Assembly: GCA_017442805.1 (NCBI GenBank)
Contig: JAFRZA010000013.1
Span: 1 to 55,244, forward strand
Source: Erysipelotrichaceae bacterium
GTDB taxonomy: Bacteria; Bacillota_I; Bacilli_A; Erysipelotrichales; Erysipelotrichaceae
Reading direction: 5' to 3'
DNA: 55,244 nucleotides
The notes below the pieces were generated by a model, which saw nothing but the letters and a program-made list of their open reading frames with translations, was not told the DNA's origin and ran no database searches. The translations under genes were made by a program, and so were the position numbers. How positions within the stretch are numbered: position 1 is the first letter of the stretch; each line of letters starts with the position of its first letter. Below are positions 32,827-41,136 of the stretch, piece by piece.

Positions 32827-33819
32827 TTACTTCAGCGTGGCGTACATGACGGCCTTGATGGTATGCATGCGGTTTTCGGCTTCGTCGAAGACCTTGGACT
32901 GCGGTCCTTCGAAGACTTCGTCTGCGACTTCCATTTCCGGTAAGCCGAATTCATCGTAGATCTGCTTGCCGACGGTGGTGTTGAGGTCGTGGAAGGAAGG
33001 CAGACAATGCAGGAAGATGGCGTCGGGGTCGGCGTTTTCCATGACTTTCTTATTGACCTGGTAAGGTGATAAGAGCTTGATTCTTTCCGCCCATAACTCC
33101 TTGGGTTCGCCCATGGAGACCCAAATGTCGGTATAGATGACGTTGGCGCCCTTGGTGCCTTCCTTGACGTCTTCGGTCAGGGTAATGGTGCAGTGATTTT
33201 CCTTGGCGATCTGTTTGCACTGCTTGACCAGATCGGCGTTGGGCATTCTGTCCTTGGGGCCGCAGGCCACAAAGTCAATGCCCAGCTTGGCGCAGACGAC
33301 CATCAGGCTGTTGGCGACGTTGTTGCAGGCATCACCCATGAAGACCCACTTCAGGCCCTTGTAGTAACCGAAGTACTCATAGGCGGTCATGACGTCCGCC
33401 AGCATCTGCGTGGGGTGGAAGTCGGTGGTCAGGCCGTTCCAGACCGGAACGCCGGCGTACTTGGCCAGATCTTCAACGATCTTCTGGTCAAAGCCGCGGT
33501 ATTCGATGCCGTCATACATTCTGCCCAGGACCCGGGCAGTATCGGCAATGCTTTCCTTGTGGCCCATCTGTGAGGAGTTGGGATCCAGGTAGGTGACGCC
33601 CATACCCAGATCATGGCCGGCGACTTCGAATGAGCATCTGGTTCTGGTTGAGGTCTTCTCAAACAGCAGAACGATGTTCTTGCCTTCCAGATAGCGGTGC
33701 GGGGTGCGGGTAAGCTTGAGTCTCTTGAACTCCATGGCTAAGTCCAGCAGATACTGGATCTCTTCGGTGGTGAAGTCCAGAAGCTTGAGGAAGTTTCTTC
33801 CCTGTAAATTCTTTGGCAT
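32827..33819 (-). CDS. arcB: Ornithine carbamoyltransferase (catabolic)
   Basis: The 330-aa protein has the carbamoyl-phosphate site STRTRCSFE, the ornithine-side [13 protein letters not shown] and HCLPSFHD, the latter with the catalytic Cys. In this operon it runs phosphorolytically, splitting citrulline to ornithine and carbamoyl phosphate. It lies between arcA and arcC with short gaps. Confidence 0.97.
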   Translation of the reverse strand: MPKNLQGRNFLKLLDFTTEEIQYLLDLAMEFKRLKLTRTPHRYLEGKNIVLLFEKTSTRTRCSFEVAGHDLGMGVTYLDPNSSQMGHKESIADTARVLGRMYDGIEYRGFDQKIVEDLAKYAGVPVWNGLTTDFHPTQMLADVMTAYEYFGYYKGLKWVFMGDACNNVANSLMVVCAKLGIDFVACGPKDRMPNADLVKQCKQIAKENHCTITLTEDVKEGTKGANVIYTDIWVSMGEPKELWAERIKLLSPYQVNKKVMENADPDAIFLHCLPSFHDLNTTVGKQIYDEFGLPEMEVADEVFEGPQSKVFDEAENRMHTIKAVMYATLK

Positions 33820-33841
33820 GTGTTTTCTCCTTCTTTTCTAA

Positions 33842-35083
33842 TTAATCATCTTCACGCCACAGCGGCATGCTCATGCAGCGCGGGCCTCCCCGGCCTCTTG
33901 ACAGTTCGGCAGAGGGGATGGTCAGAACGCTCAGGCCCTTTTCGCGAAGGATGGCGTTGGTGATGTCGTTTCTTTCGTAACAGACGATGACGCCCGGGGC
34001 GATGCACAGGGTGTTGGAACCGTCGTTCCACTGTTCCCTGGCTGCCGCGATCATGTCGTCGCCGCCGCAGTAGATCAGTTCAACATGGCTGACGCCGGTG
34101 TACTTCTCCAGGATCTTCTCCAGGGTCATGTCCAGTTTTTCGATGTGCAGTTCTTCGGGGTCGCCGCCCTTTTCCGGGGTGATCTCGTAGACGTCCAGCG
34201 GGCCGATGATGGCCGGATGGACGGTGTACTTGTCAACGTCGATCCTGGTAAAGACGGTGTCCAGATGCATGAAGGCGCGGGTGGCCGGGATCTTGAAGGC
34301 CAGCACGGTGCGGATGGTGCAGTCGGGATCGTTGAACAGATGACGGGCCGCGATTTCAACAGCGTCCGGTTCGGTGCGCTGGGAGACGCCGATGCACACC
34401 ACGGTGTCGGTCAGGTTGAAGACGTCGCCGCCCTCGATGGTTGCGTGGTAGTCACGGTCGTAGTAGCGGGTGATGTAGCCGGCGAAATCCGGATGATACT
34501 TGAAGATGTAGTCGGCGTAGATGGTCTCGCGGTTGCGGGTGGGATAGTGCATCCTGTGCAGGAAGACGCCCTCGCCGACCGAGGCAAACGGGTCTCTCTG
34601 AAAGTAGAGGTTGGGCATCGGGGCCACGACGAGGTCGTCGTTAGGGGCGATGCGGTCCTGCAGGGAGTAGGTGCTGAGGTCCTGACCGCCCATTTCCTTC
34701 AGGGTGATGCCTTCCATGGTCTTTTCCACCAGGTCCTTGCCCCTGAAGTTGGAAATCAGGTAGTTGTAGCACTTGTCCTGCCACTTTTTGGTCTTGATGT
34801 TGCCTTCTTCCAGCCACTGATAGAGGAAGGGCTTGATCAGCTTGGGATTGAGGTCCAGCACTTCGGTCATCAGATCTTCCAGATAGACTACTTCGACGCC
34901 GTTGTCTCTCAAGACCTGCGCGAAGGCGTCGTGTTCCTCCTGCGCGACCTTGAGAAACGGAATGTCGTCGAAAAGCAGTTCCTGAAGGGTGTCCGGTGTC
35001 AGATTGAGCAGTTCCTTGCCCGGCCGGTGAAGCAGCACTTTCTTCAGCGGTGCTATTTCACTTTTTACATGAATGCCTTTCAT
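33842..35083 (-). CDS. arcA: Arginine deiminase
   Basis: The 413-aa protein has the guanidino-modifying fold motifs: FQRDPFASVGEGV, EGGDVF, HLDTVFTRID with the catalytic His, and a C-terminal GGPRCMSMPLWR with the nucleophilic Cys403. It hydrolyses arginine to citrulline and ammonia, giving acid resistance and ATP through arcBC. It is the first gene of arcA-arcB-arcC-yfcC. Upstream on the minus strand is a TATAGT -10 box; a cre site lies about 107 bases upstream. Confidence 0.97.
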   Translation of the reverse strand: MKGIHVKSEIAPLKKVLLHRPGKELLNLTPDTLQELLFDDIPFLKVAQEEHDAFAQVLRDNGVEVVYLEDLMTEVLDLNPKLIKPFLYQWLEEGNIKTKKWQDKCYNYLISNFRGKDLVEKTMEGITLKEMGGQDLSTYSLQDRIAPNDDLVVAPMPNLYFQRDPFASVGEGVFLHRMHYPTRNRETIYADYIFKYHPDFAGYITRYYDRDYHATIEGGDVFNLTDTVVCIGVSQRTEPDAVEIAARHLFNDPDCTIRTVLAFKIPATRAFMHLDTVFTRIDVDKYTVHPAIIGPLDVYEITPEKGGDPEELHIEKLDMTLEKILEKYTGVSHVELIYCGGDDMIAAAREQWNDGSNTLCIAPGVIVCYERNDITNAILREKGLSVLTIPSAELSRGRGGPRCMSMPLWREDD

Positions 35084-35189
35084 AATTATGATTATCCTTT
35101 CTTTGCCCTAAAAGGGTATCGGTACAACTTAACTATAGGCTTTCCGGCCGGGGCGCAATGGTCATTTGTCTCCCGTTTCGTTGTATTTT

Positions 35190-35203
35190 CGTAAACGCTT
35201 ACA
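35190..35203. promoter_or_regulatory. CcpA cre site between arcA and the AraC regulator
   Basis: CGTAAACGCTTACA matches TGWAARCGYTWNCW at 13 of 14 positions. It lies in the divergent region between arcA and the regulator gene and could repress either under sugar excess. Catabolite repression of arc operons is well established in Bacillota. Confidence 0.75.
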
Positions 35204-35271
35204 TTTTTCCGCCTGCGGTTTGCCCTTTGGCACTTAAGATGGTATTCTTAAGGTGGAAAGAAAAAGAAAAA

Positions 35272-36546
35272 ATGACACTTAGCGAAAGCGGACTGCAGGA
35301 TCAGTTCTGTTCCGACTATGACAAGGCAAAACTGTGCAGCTACGACATTGAGATCATCGACGGACCGACGCGGCCTTTGATTCATCAGGCCGGGCGTTTT
35401 CTGCTGTTCAGACAGGGGAAAGGGGTCATGAAGATCAATGAAAGGGCCTACGACATCTCCCCGGGCAGCTTTGCGGCCATTCTGCCCTGGGATACCAGCG
35501 AGGTCACTCAGGTCAGCCAGCCGCTGCAGTTTGTCAAGGTCATCTTTAATTTCGACTTCGTCAACCGCTTTCTGCGCGTTACCGGTGCGCCGCCGGCCAA
35601 TGTGGTCGCCTTTCTGGAAAGCAGCCCACTGGTTGATCTGGACCAGCAGGAAATGAAAAACATCGAGGAGATCTGCCGGGTCATTAAGAATGAGGTCGGG
35701 GTCGAATCGGCTTACCTGCGTCAGCAGGACAGGGAACTGAGTGAACTGATGGCCGGCAACAAGCTGGCCGAACTGATGATCAACTTCAAGCGGCTGATCA
35801 TCAGCCGTCAGGGAACCCAGTTGCCTAACCGCAGCCGGGAACCCGGCAGCCGCTCCGGCATCTTCCGCTACATCTACGCCCATCTGGGCGAATACATGAC
35901 TGCGGAAAGGCTGTCTGAAGTCTTTTCGCTGCCCCAGGCGGAAATCGTTTCCTACGTCCGGGAAATGACCGGCTTCTCCCTGAGCGATTACATCAATGAA
36001 GCCAGGATCGCCAAGGTCTGCGATCTTTTGGTCCATACCAGGCTGCCGCTGACCGACATCGCTCTGATCACCGGCTTTACCGACGCTTCCCACCTGGTCA
36101 AAAGCTTCAGCAAGCGCATGCACGTCTCCCCCGGGGAGTACCGGCAGGCTTACCTGCCGGAAAGACAGGTGCTCAGGGAAGACGACAGTACCCTGGGCTT
36201 TGCGGCGGTCTCCTACGTCAACGACTACTACATGGAAGACCTGCGTTCCACGGAAGTGGCCAGACACTTCGGCACTTCGGTAGTTGAACTTAACCGCGCC
36301 CTGTTATATGTCATTGAGATGAATTTTGAGGAATTCCTCAACTACAAGCGCATCAACCGGGCGGCGGAACTGTTGCTGGAAAGCGACATGGCGGAGATTG
36401 ACGTCTGCATGGAGGTCGGCTACAACAACATCAAGACCTTCACCCGCAACTTCGTCAAGCTCAAGAACATCCGCCCCGGCGACTTCCGGCGGCAGTACAC
36501 CCTTCAGCAGGGTGACGAATCCATCCCGGCGGAAACGGAAGAGTGA
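35272..36546 (+). CDS. AraC-family regulator with two AraC DNA-binding domains
   Basis: The 424-aa protein (from the preferred start) has an N-terminal cupin-like sensor domain (about residues 10-150). A first AraC HTH pair follows at about 195-290 (YMTAERLSEVF through DIALITGFTDASHLVKSFSKR), and a second at about 325-415 (DLRSTEVARHFG through EIDVCMEVGYNNIKTFTRNF). Most family members have only one. It is divergent from arcA across a region with a cre site, so it probably controls arginine fermentation. The start at 35272 has AAGGTGG about 15 bases upstream; earlier in-frame ATGs have none. Confidence 0.87.
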   Translation: MTLSESGLQDQFCSDYDKAKLCSYDIEIIDGPTRPLIHQAGRFLLFRQGKGVMKINERAYDISPGSFAAILPWDTSEVTQVSQPLQFVKVIFNFDFVNRFLRVTGAPPANVVAFLESSPLVDLDQQEMKNIEEICRVIKNEVGVESAYLRQQDRELSELMAGNKLAELMINFKRLIISRQGTQLPNRSREPGSRSGIFRYIYAHLGEYMTAERLSEVFSLPQAEIVSYVREMTGFSLSDYINEARIAKVCDLLVHTRLPLTDIALITGFTDASHLVKSFSKRMHVSPGEYRQAYLPERQVLREDDSTLGFAAVSYVNDYYMEDLRSTEVARHFGTSVVELNRALLYVIEMNFEEFLNYKRINRAAELLLESDMAEIDVCMEVGYNNIKTFTRNFVKLKNIRPGDFRRQYTLQQGDESIPAETEE

Positions 36547-36620
36547 AAAACTGTCAGGGTGTAATAAGGAAACAGTGAACTGTCAGAAGGACAGAGTAAT
36601 AACAGGAAAGAGAGGAAAAC

Positions 36621-37409
36621 ATGATGTTTGATTATTCAGGAAAGGTCGTTGCCATTACCGGCGCTTCTTCCGGTCTGGGAAAGCAGATGGCGGAAGGCTA
36701 CGCCAAGCAGGGCGCCAACCTGGTGTTAATGGCCAGAAGAGTGGAAAGGCTGCAGGCCAGCGCTGAGGAGTGGAAGGAAAAATACGGCGTCGACGTCCTG
36801 CCGGTGGCCTGCGATGTCACCAGCAGCGAGTCCATTGCCAACGCCGTCAACGCGGTGCGCGAGCACTTCGGCCATTGCGAAGTCATCGTCAATGACGCCG
36901 GCGGCGAAAAGGGCACGGGCACCCCGTTAGTTGACTACAAGAGAGAAGACTGGGACTTCACCATCAACCTCGATCTGACCAGCGTCTTTGCGGTCACTCA
37001 GGCCTTCGTCAATTTCATGAAGGAAGCCATCGCTGAAGGCAAGCAGAGCTACGGCCGGGTCATCAACATTGCCTCGATCTACGGCCTGGTTGGCAATACC
37101 GCCATTCCGACCATCGCTTATCACACCACCAAGGGCGCGGTCGTCAACTTCACCAGAGGCGCCGCGGCTGAACTGGCGACTTCCAACATTACCGTCAACG
37201 CCATCTGCCCGGGCTACTTCTATACCGAACTGACCACCGAGACCCTGGATTCCGACTACTTCCAGGCCTTTGCCCAGCAGTCGGTGCCGATGAAGAGATA
37301 CGGCAAGCAGGGCGAACTGAACCCGGCCGCCATCTTCTTAGGCGCTGAGGAGTCCAGCTACGTTACCGGCCAGATCGTCGCCGTTGACGGCGGCTATACC
37401 TGCATCTAG
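36621..37409 (+). CDS. Short-chain dehydrogenase/reductase
   Basis: The 262-aa protein is a classical SDR: the TGASSGLG NAD(P) motif near residue 14, a variant NDAGG in place of NNAG, catalytic Ser in NIASIYG, the YxxxK pair in YHTTK, and PGYFYTELT. It resembles gluconate 5-dehydrogenase and 3-oxoacyl-ACP reductase types; substrate is unassigned. AGAGAGGAAA precedes the start. It may be read with the AraC gene, which ends 74 bases upstream. Confidence 0.9.
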   Translation: MMFDYSGKVVAITGASSGLGKQMAEGYAKQGANLVLMARRVERLQASAEEWKEKYGVDVLPVACDVTSSESIANAVNAVREHFGHCEVIVNDAGGEKGTGTPLVDYKREDWDFTINLDLTSVFAVTQAFVNFMKEAIAEGKQSYGRVINIASIYGLVGNTAIPTIAYHTTKGAVVNFTRGAAAELATSNITVNAICPGYFYTELTTETLDSDYFQAFAQQSVPMKRYGKQGELNPAAIFLGAEESSYVTGQIVAVDGGYTCI

Positions 37410-37431
37410 CCATTAATTAATCATTACTGAT

Positions 37432-37465
37432 AACGGGGCCGTTGTTCAGACGCCGCCCCGTTTTT
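37432..37465 (+). terminator. Terminator after SDR gene
   Basis: The 8-bp stem AACGGGGC/GCCCCGTT with a 15-base loop is followed by TTTC. Confidence 0.85.
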
Positions 37466-37493
37466 CAACAAGTTTTCGGGAAAGGGAAATCTT

Positions 37494-38615
37494 ATGAGCA
37501 CATCAGTAGATCCCCAGTTAAATGAAATCACCGAACTGCGCCATCTTCTTCATCGTAACGCCGAACTTTCCGGCCGGGAAATGAAGACCATGGCGATACT
37601 ACAAGCCTTCATCAAGGAAAACTGTCCCAAGGCGCAGTTAGTGGAAAAGGAAGGCTGGTTTTACGCGCTCATCAAGGGCAAGGGCAATCATAAGATTGCC
37701 TTACGGGCGGACATGGACGGCCTGCCGATGCCGGAAACCCTAAAACTGCCTTACGGAAGTCTCAATGAGGGAGCAGCGCACAAGTGCGGTCATGACGGCC
37801 ACTTGGCGGTTTTGGTTGGAGTGATGCTGGAGTGTGAAAAAAGACAGCTGGAAAACAGCGTTTATTTCATCTTCCAGCCGGCTGAGGAAACCGGTCAGGG
37901 CGGAAAGCTGTGCGCAGAACTCTTAAGAGAAGAAGGAATCGAGGAAGTTTACGCTTTCCATAATCTGCCCGGTTATCCCCTTAACACGCTGATCTACCGC
38001 CGGAGACTGACCCAGCCGGCTTCGCTGGGGCTCACCGTCAGAGTTGCCGGAAAAGCCAGCCACGCCTCCGAACCGGAAAGCGGCAATAACCCGTCAGGTT
38101 TTCTGGCTCAGATGATCCAGTCCGTCAACGCCATGGCTCAGAAAGAGCATCAGGGCATTTTTCTAGCTACCGTCGTCAACGTCGCTCTGGGGGCCAGAGA
38201 CTTCGGCATTTCTCCCGGGGAAGGAGAAATCTCCTTCACCTTAAGAGCGGAAAACGAAAGCGAACTGCAGAAGGAGTGTGAAAACATTCAGGCTTACGCG
38301 TCATCGCTGGCCAAAGAGCAGGGCTTAAGCCTACAGATCAGCGAAAGTGACCGCTTCCCCGAAACCCGCAATGACGGCCAATGTCTTGACAAGGTATTGA
38401 AAGCTGCGGAAAAGGCCGGAATCAGCGCTCAGGAAATGAGTGAACTGTGGAGGGCTTCCGAAGATTTCGGCCACTACCTCAAGCAGTGCCCCGGGGCGAT
38501 GTTCTACCTGGGCTGCGGCGAAGATCACCCGAAACTGCATACCCCGCAGTACGACTTCTGCGATGAGATTATCCCGTCAGCGGTACAGATATTCCTTAAC
38601 ATCATTGAAGGCTGA
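37494..38615 (+). CDS. M20 family amidohydrolase
   Basis: The 373-aa protein is an M20D peptidase/amidohydrolase. Metal-site motifs are RADMDGLP, HKCGHDGHLA and FQPAEETGQGG (general-base Glu), with FHNLPGYP and a C-terminal SEDFGHY. The lid-domain sequence GLTVRVAGKASHASEPESG is typical. It removes acyl groups from N-acyl amino acids or related amides in the cytoplasm. It is the last gene before the composition changes to the AT-rich island. Confidence 0.9.
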   Translation: MSTSVDPQLNEITELRHLLHRNAELSGREMKTMAILQAFIKENCPKAQLVEKEGWFYALIKGKGNHKIALRADMDGLPMPETLKLPYGSLNEGAAHKCGHDGHLAVLVGVMLECEKRQLENSVYFIFQPAEETGQGGKLCAELLREEGIEEVYAFHNLPGYPLNTLIYRRRLTQPASLGLTVRVAGKASHASEPESGNNPSGFLAQMIQSVNAMAQKEHQGIFLATVVNVALGARDFGISPGEGEISFTLRAENESELQKECENIQAYASSLAKEQGLSLQISESDRFPETRNDGQCLDKVLKAAEKAGISAQEMSELWRASEDFGHYLKQCPGAMFYLGCGEDHPKLHTPQYDFCDEIIPSAVQIFLNIIEG

Positions 38616-38650
38616 TGAGTCACTCATGAGCCCTCAGCAGCAACATGAAA

Positions 38651-38691
38651 AGAGAGAGGCAGTTCACAGATACCTCTCTCTCTCTTGTTTT
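38651..38691 (+). terminator. Terminator after M20 gene
   Basis: A 9-bp stem AGAGAGAGG/CCTCTCTCT with a 13-base loop is followed by CTCTTGTTTT. Confidence 0.75.
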
Positions 38692-38798
38692 CGTGATGTT
38701 CTTGTTTTTCAGGCTTCCTGTTTTCTGATCAGCAGATAAGAGGAAGCAATCGCCATACAGTTGCATTAAAAGTGGCGTTTCAGTATCTTAGGAAGGCC

Positions 38799-38828
38799 CA
38801 TTGTCCAGAAAAGAGGACAATGTTTTTT
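38799..38828 (+). terminator. Second hairpin with T6, upstream of the 38877 gene
   Basis: An 8-bp stem CATTGTCC/GGACAATG with an 8-base loop is followed by T6. It insulates the next gene. A TTGAAA box starts in its T-run, with TATATA 18 bases further (38851-38856), a possible promoter. Confidence 0.75.
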
Positions 38829-38876
38829 GAAAAATGTGCCATGATGGCAGTATATAGGATGTGGGGGAGTGGTGAT

Positions 38877-39557
38877 ATGAAAAGACGCATTGTTTCTTTA
38901 GCGATAATCTTTGTTTCATTAATTGTCATTTTATTCAACCAGAATCAGAAGCAATCAGTTTCCGTTAATGGTGAGCAGTCCCGTAAACCTGTCGCATATA
39001 CCGCTCCTTCCATAGACAAGGAAAGGTACATAGACAGAATTCCTTTTGCCGGGATGGATGAGAGATACATTAACTATACGGCAGCAGGTTCTTATACGAA
39101 AATGGAAAAGAATAAAGGCTACAGAAAATACTACTGGTGTATTGGCGAGTATACGGTTCTGACGGTAAAGGTCTATGACGTTATGGATTGGCAAATGGGA
39201 AGTACTTATGATACTACTGTTAAGCTAAGCAATGTCGTGGCATATGTTGACCAGGATTTTCTCGATGTTGCCTGGACCAGCGAAACCGTATATCTGTCAT
39301 ACAGAGTGAGAGACCGGAAATATGAGTACATGAATATGCATATGCCCAGATTTGGACCGTATTATGAAGGCCGGAAGGTAACTGAATCTGACATCAGAAG
39401 ATATCTGGCTGACATAAGATATGGGAGACCAATTCGTTCTTCATATGATTACGGTGATTATGGATACTATGATGACTTTGAAGATTTCTATAATGACCAT
39501 TATGACGATTTTGACAGTTATCAGGAGGCAGAGGAGTACTTTGATGCATACTATTAA
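38877..39557 (+). CDS. Exported or membrane-anchored protein with acidic Tyr-rich tail
   Basis: The 226-aa protein has a short basic start and one hydrophobic segment (about residues 5-20) acting as a signal anchor. A globular part with YRKYYWCIGEYTVLTVKVYDVMDW follows, and the tail (about 180-226) is crowded with Asp and Tyr. No family is recognised. The ATG at 38877 is favoured by GGGGGAG 7 bases upstream; the frame stays open further upstream through a terminator. It is the first gene of the AT-richer region. Confidence 0.65.
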   Translation: MKRRIVSLAIIFVSLIVILFNQNQKQSVSVNGEQSRKPVAYTAPSIDKERYIDRIPFAGMDERYINYTAAGSYTKMEKNKGYRKYYWCIGEYTVLTVKVYDVMDWQMGSTYDTTVKLSNVVAYVDQDFLDVAWTSETVYLSYRVRDRKYEYMNMHMPRFGPYYEGRKVTESDIRRYLADIRYGRPIRSSYDYGDYGYYDDFEDFYNDHYDDFDSYQEAEEYFDAYY

Positions 39558-39613
39558 AATGAACCACAGAAAGTAATAATCAGCTATATAAAACACAATA
39601 GAATGAAGTGTGG

Positions 39614-39660
39614 AAACAGCATGATTTGAGGGGAAAATGTGTCGTTTTCCCCTTGCTGTT
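39614..39660 (+). terminator. Extended hairpin after the 38877 gene
   Basis: An inner stem GGGGAAAA/TTTTCCCC (39630-39637 with 39645-39652) is nested in outer arms AACAGCA/TGCTGTT. It is a likely terminator, though the T-run is short. Confidence 0.6.
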
Positions 39661-39720
39661 GAAAGATTGAAAGCATCCTGAACTATGGATTGGATGTTAC
39701 GAGTTAGTAAGATCTCGGTC

Positions 39721-39749
39721 TTGAAAAATGAGGCAAAATCTGCTATTAT
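39721..39749 (+). promoter_or_regulatory. Promoter with long leader
   Basis: TTGAAA (39721-39726) and TATTAT (39744-39749) are 17 bases apart. The next start codon is at 39959, leaving a leader of about 200 bases. Confidence 0.7.
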
Positions 39750-39879
39750 AAGGGCGCTAGTCAGATAAAGATCAGGCAGCAAAAACAAGCGAATCGCCTG
39801 GTTAGAACAATGACTGCTATGGCCATAAATAATCTGTCTCTGGAACAGATTCTGTGAGAAAACTGAAGAGGAAGTTGAT

Positions 39880-39927
39880 CGCCGGTTGGCTTCCTTTTAT
39901 ATTGCCTTTCAGGCAGCTTCCCCGGCG
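39880..39927 (+). promoter_or_regulatory. Structured leader element before the 39959 gene
   Basis: CGCCGG (39880-39885) pairs with CCGGCG (39922-39927) around an inner TGCC/GGCA hairpin, about 30 bases before the start codon. The 400-base gap 39558-39958 otherwise holds only the hairpin and promoter listed separately. Function unknown. Confidence 0.4.
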
Positions 39928-39958
39928 AAAACACGCAGACGGAAGGAGATGATACGTA

Positions 39959-40468
39959 GTGTTAAAAATGAAACTTGACATTGGTGAATTTGAATTCAGC
40001 ATTGACGGAGTAATGGATGAATATAACTATGACCCCATTACCAATGAAGAGAAAAAACTGCTTCAGACAAATGTGGTCGCTACCATAGGACTTAAGAGCG
40101 ACATTATGGATTTCAGCTGGCAGTGCGATAACTTCGTCAGCGTCAATGAGTATGACCTGATGATAAAGGGAATGACGGCTATTTGTGAAAAGCCGAATTT
40201 CTATAACCTTGATTTCGGCCCAGCCATCAAGATTCTGAGCGTACCATATGTGCTGAATGAGGGTGAAACAGAAATGGATTTTGCTGAAGTTTTCAGTAAA
40301 AAAGAAGATTACGAACCGTATATGGCACTGTGCATCCAGCTGGAGAGTGACGAAGGATTCTCGTCGTCAAGCATGCACATCGTGTTCAACGAAGAGCAGA
40401 CAAGGCAGTTTGCCAACTATCTCAAGACGAAGAGGGAAAGCCTGTACGAACACCAGATTATTTCCTAA
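39959..40468 (+). CDS. Hypothetical protein, 169 aa
   Basis: This acidic soluble protein has no recognised domain, signal peptide or membrane segment. It has alternating beta-like stretches (MKLDIGEFEFSIDG, VVATIGLKSDIMDFSW) and an acidic C-terminal part. The start is a GTG at 39959 with AAGGAG 10 bases upstream; an ATG three codons later is too far from that site. Size and acidity recall immunity-type or structural small proteins, but no assignment is made. Confidence 0.6.
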   Translation: MLKMKLDIGEFEFSIDGVMDEYNYDPITNEEKKLLQTNVVATIGLKSDIMDFSWQCDNFVSVNEYDLMIKGMTAICEKPNFYNLDFGPAIKILSVPYVLNEGETEMDFAEVFSKKEDYEPYMALCIQLESDEGFSSSSMHIVFNEEQTRQFANYLKTKRESLYEHQIIS

Positions 40469-40551
40469 AGGAAGATTCGCAAGAAAAAGCATCACTATAA
40501 TAGAGGCCTGTTTGCACAGCCGACAGATGACCTGAAAGGAGCGTGGTGCTG

Positions 40552-40824
40552 ATGACTGAACTGAAGTATTTCCAGATTGGAGAGTATGCCTTGAAGCTGC
40601 TGCACGACAGCGAAAAGGGAGTGTATATCTGTCACAACTGCCTTGTTATGAGAGAGGATGAGGTTGAAGCATTCCTCGATTATGTGAAGGGAAAGTATTC
40701 GTCTCTGCTGCGGAGAGACTTCATTTCCAAATCACGTGAACATGCGGAGCAGGAGATGAGAAAGCGTATACAACTGTCTCTGGACGAGTATTTCAAAGAG
40801 GAAAAGGAAGTGCTTCTCTGCTGA
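40552..40824 (+). CDS. Hypothetical protein, 90 aa
   Basis: The short protein has a CHNC pair near residue 29, a central helix and a strongly charged C-terminal helical half. One Cys pair alone is not a zinc ribbon. No family is recognised. The ATG at 40552 is chosen because AAGGAG is 10 bases upstream; the GTG at 40543 is almost on top of it. It follows the 39959 gene by 83 bases and may be co-transcribed. Confidence 0.55.
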   Translation: MTELKYFQIGEYALKLLHDSEKGVYICHNCLVMREDEVEAFLDYVKGKYSSLLRRDFISKSREHAEQEMRKRIQLSLDEYFKEEKEVLLC

Positions 40825-41136
40825 AAAGTGATAATGACAGATTATTAAAAGGGAGTCTGTATTGCCAGAAGCCAGCCTTGCAGGCTCCCTTGAGCCTCCT
40901 TGGTTATGAAAGAATTCAAAAACACAGGGAGAGTGGAAGAAGGACAGATATTTGCATTGTATTTATCAAATTTGTCCCACTGCTACTGGTCTACGGATAA
41001 AACTGCTGGGCTTGCTGCCGTGAGGCTGCAAGATAGATAATGCAGGTAAAAACAGGTACAATTTAGATAAAAGAGACAAGAACAATCATATATAAAATTA
41101 CTTAAACGGAAGAGAATGGAGGTATAAAGCGGATAT
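40825..41136. other. Gap of about 310 bases before the defence locus
   Basis: No coding region is supported. AAGGGAG (from about 40848) can pair with CTCCCTT (about 40886-40892), a possible terminator for the preceding gene. Candidate -10 boxes (TACAAT at 41057-41062) lack a convincing -35 box. A GGAGG lies about 14 bases before the next ATG, further than usual. Confidence 0.35.

Noticed and set aside
34085..35194. 369-codon open frame on the + strand opposite arcA
   Set aside because: It is the mirror of the well-supported arcA coding region; GC-rich codon bias keeps the opposite frame open. The translation has low-complexity composition and no family features.
35248..36267. 339-codon open frame opposite the AraC regulator
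   Set aside because: Antisense to clear HTH motifs; its translation is Asp/Gln/Phe-rich without family signs.
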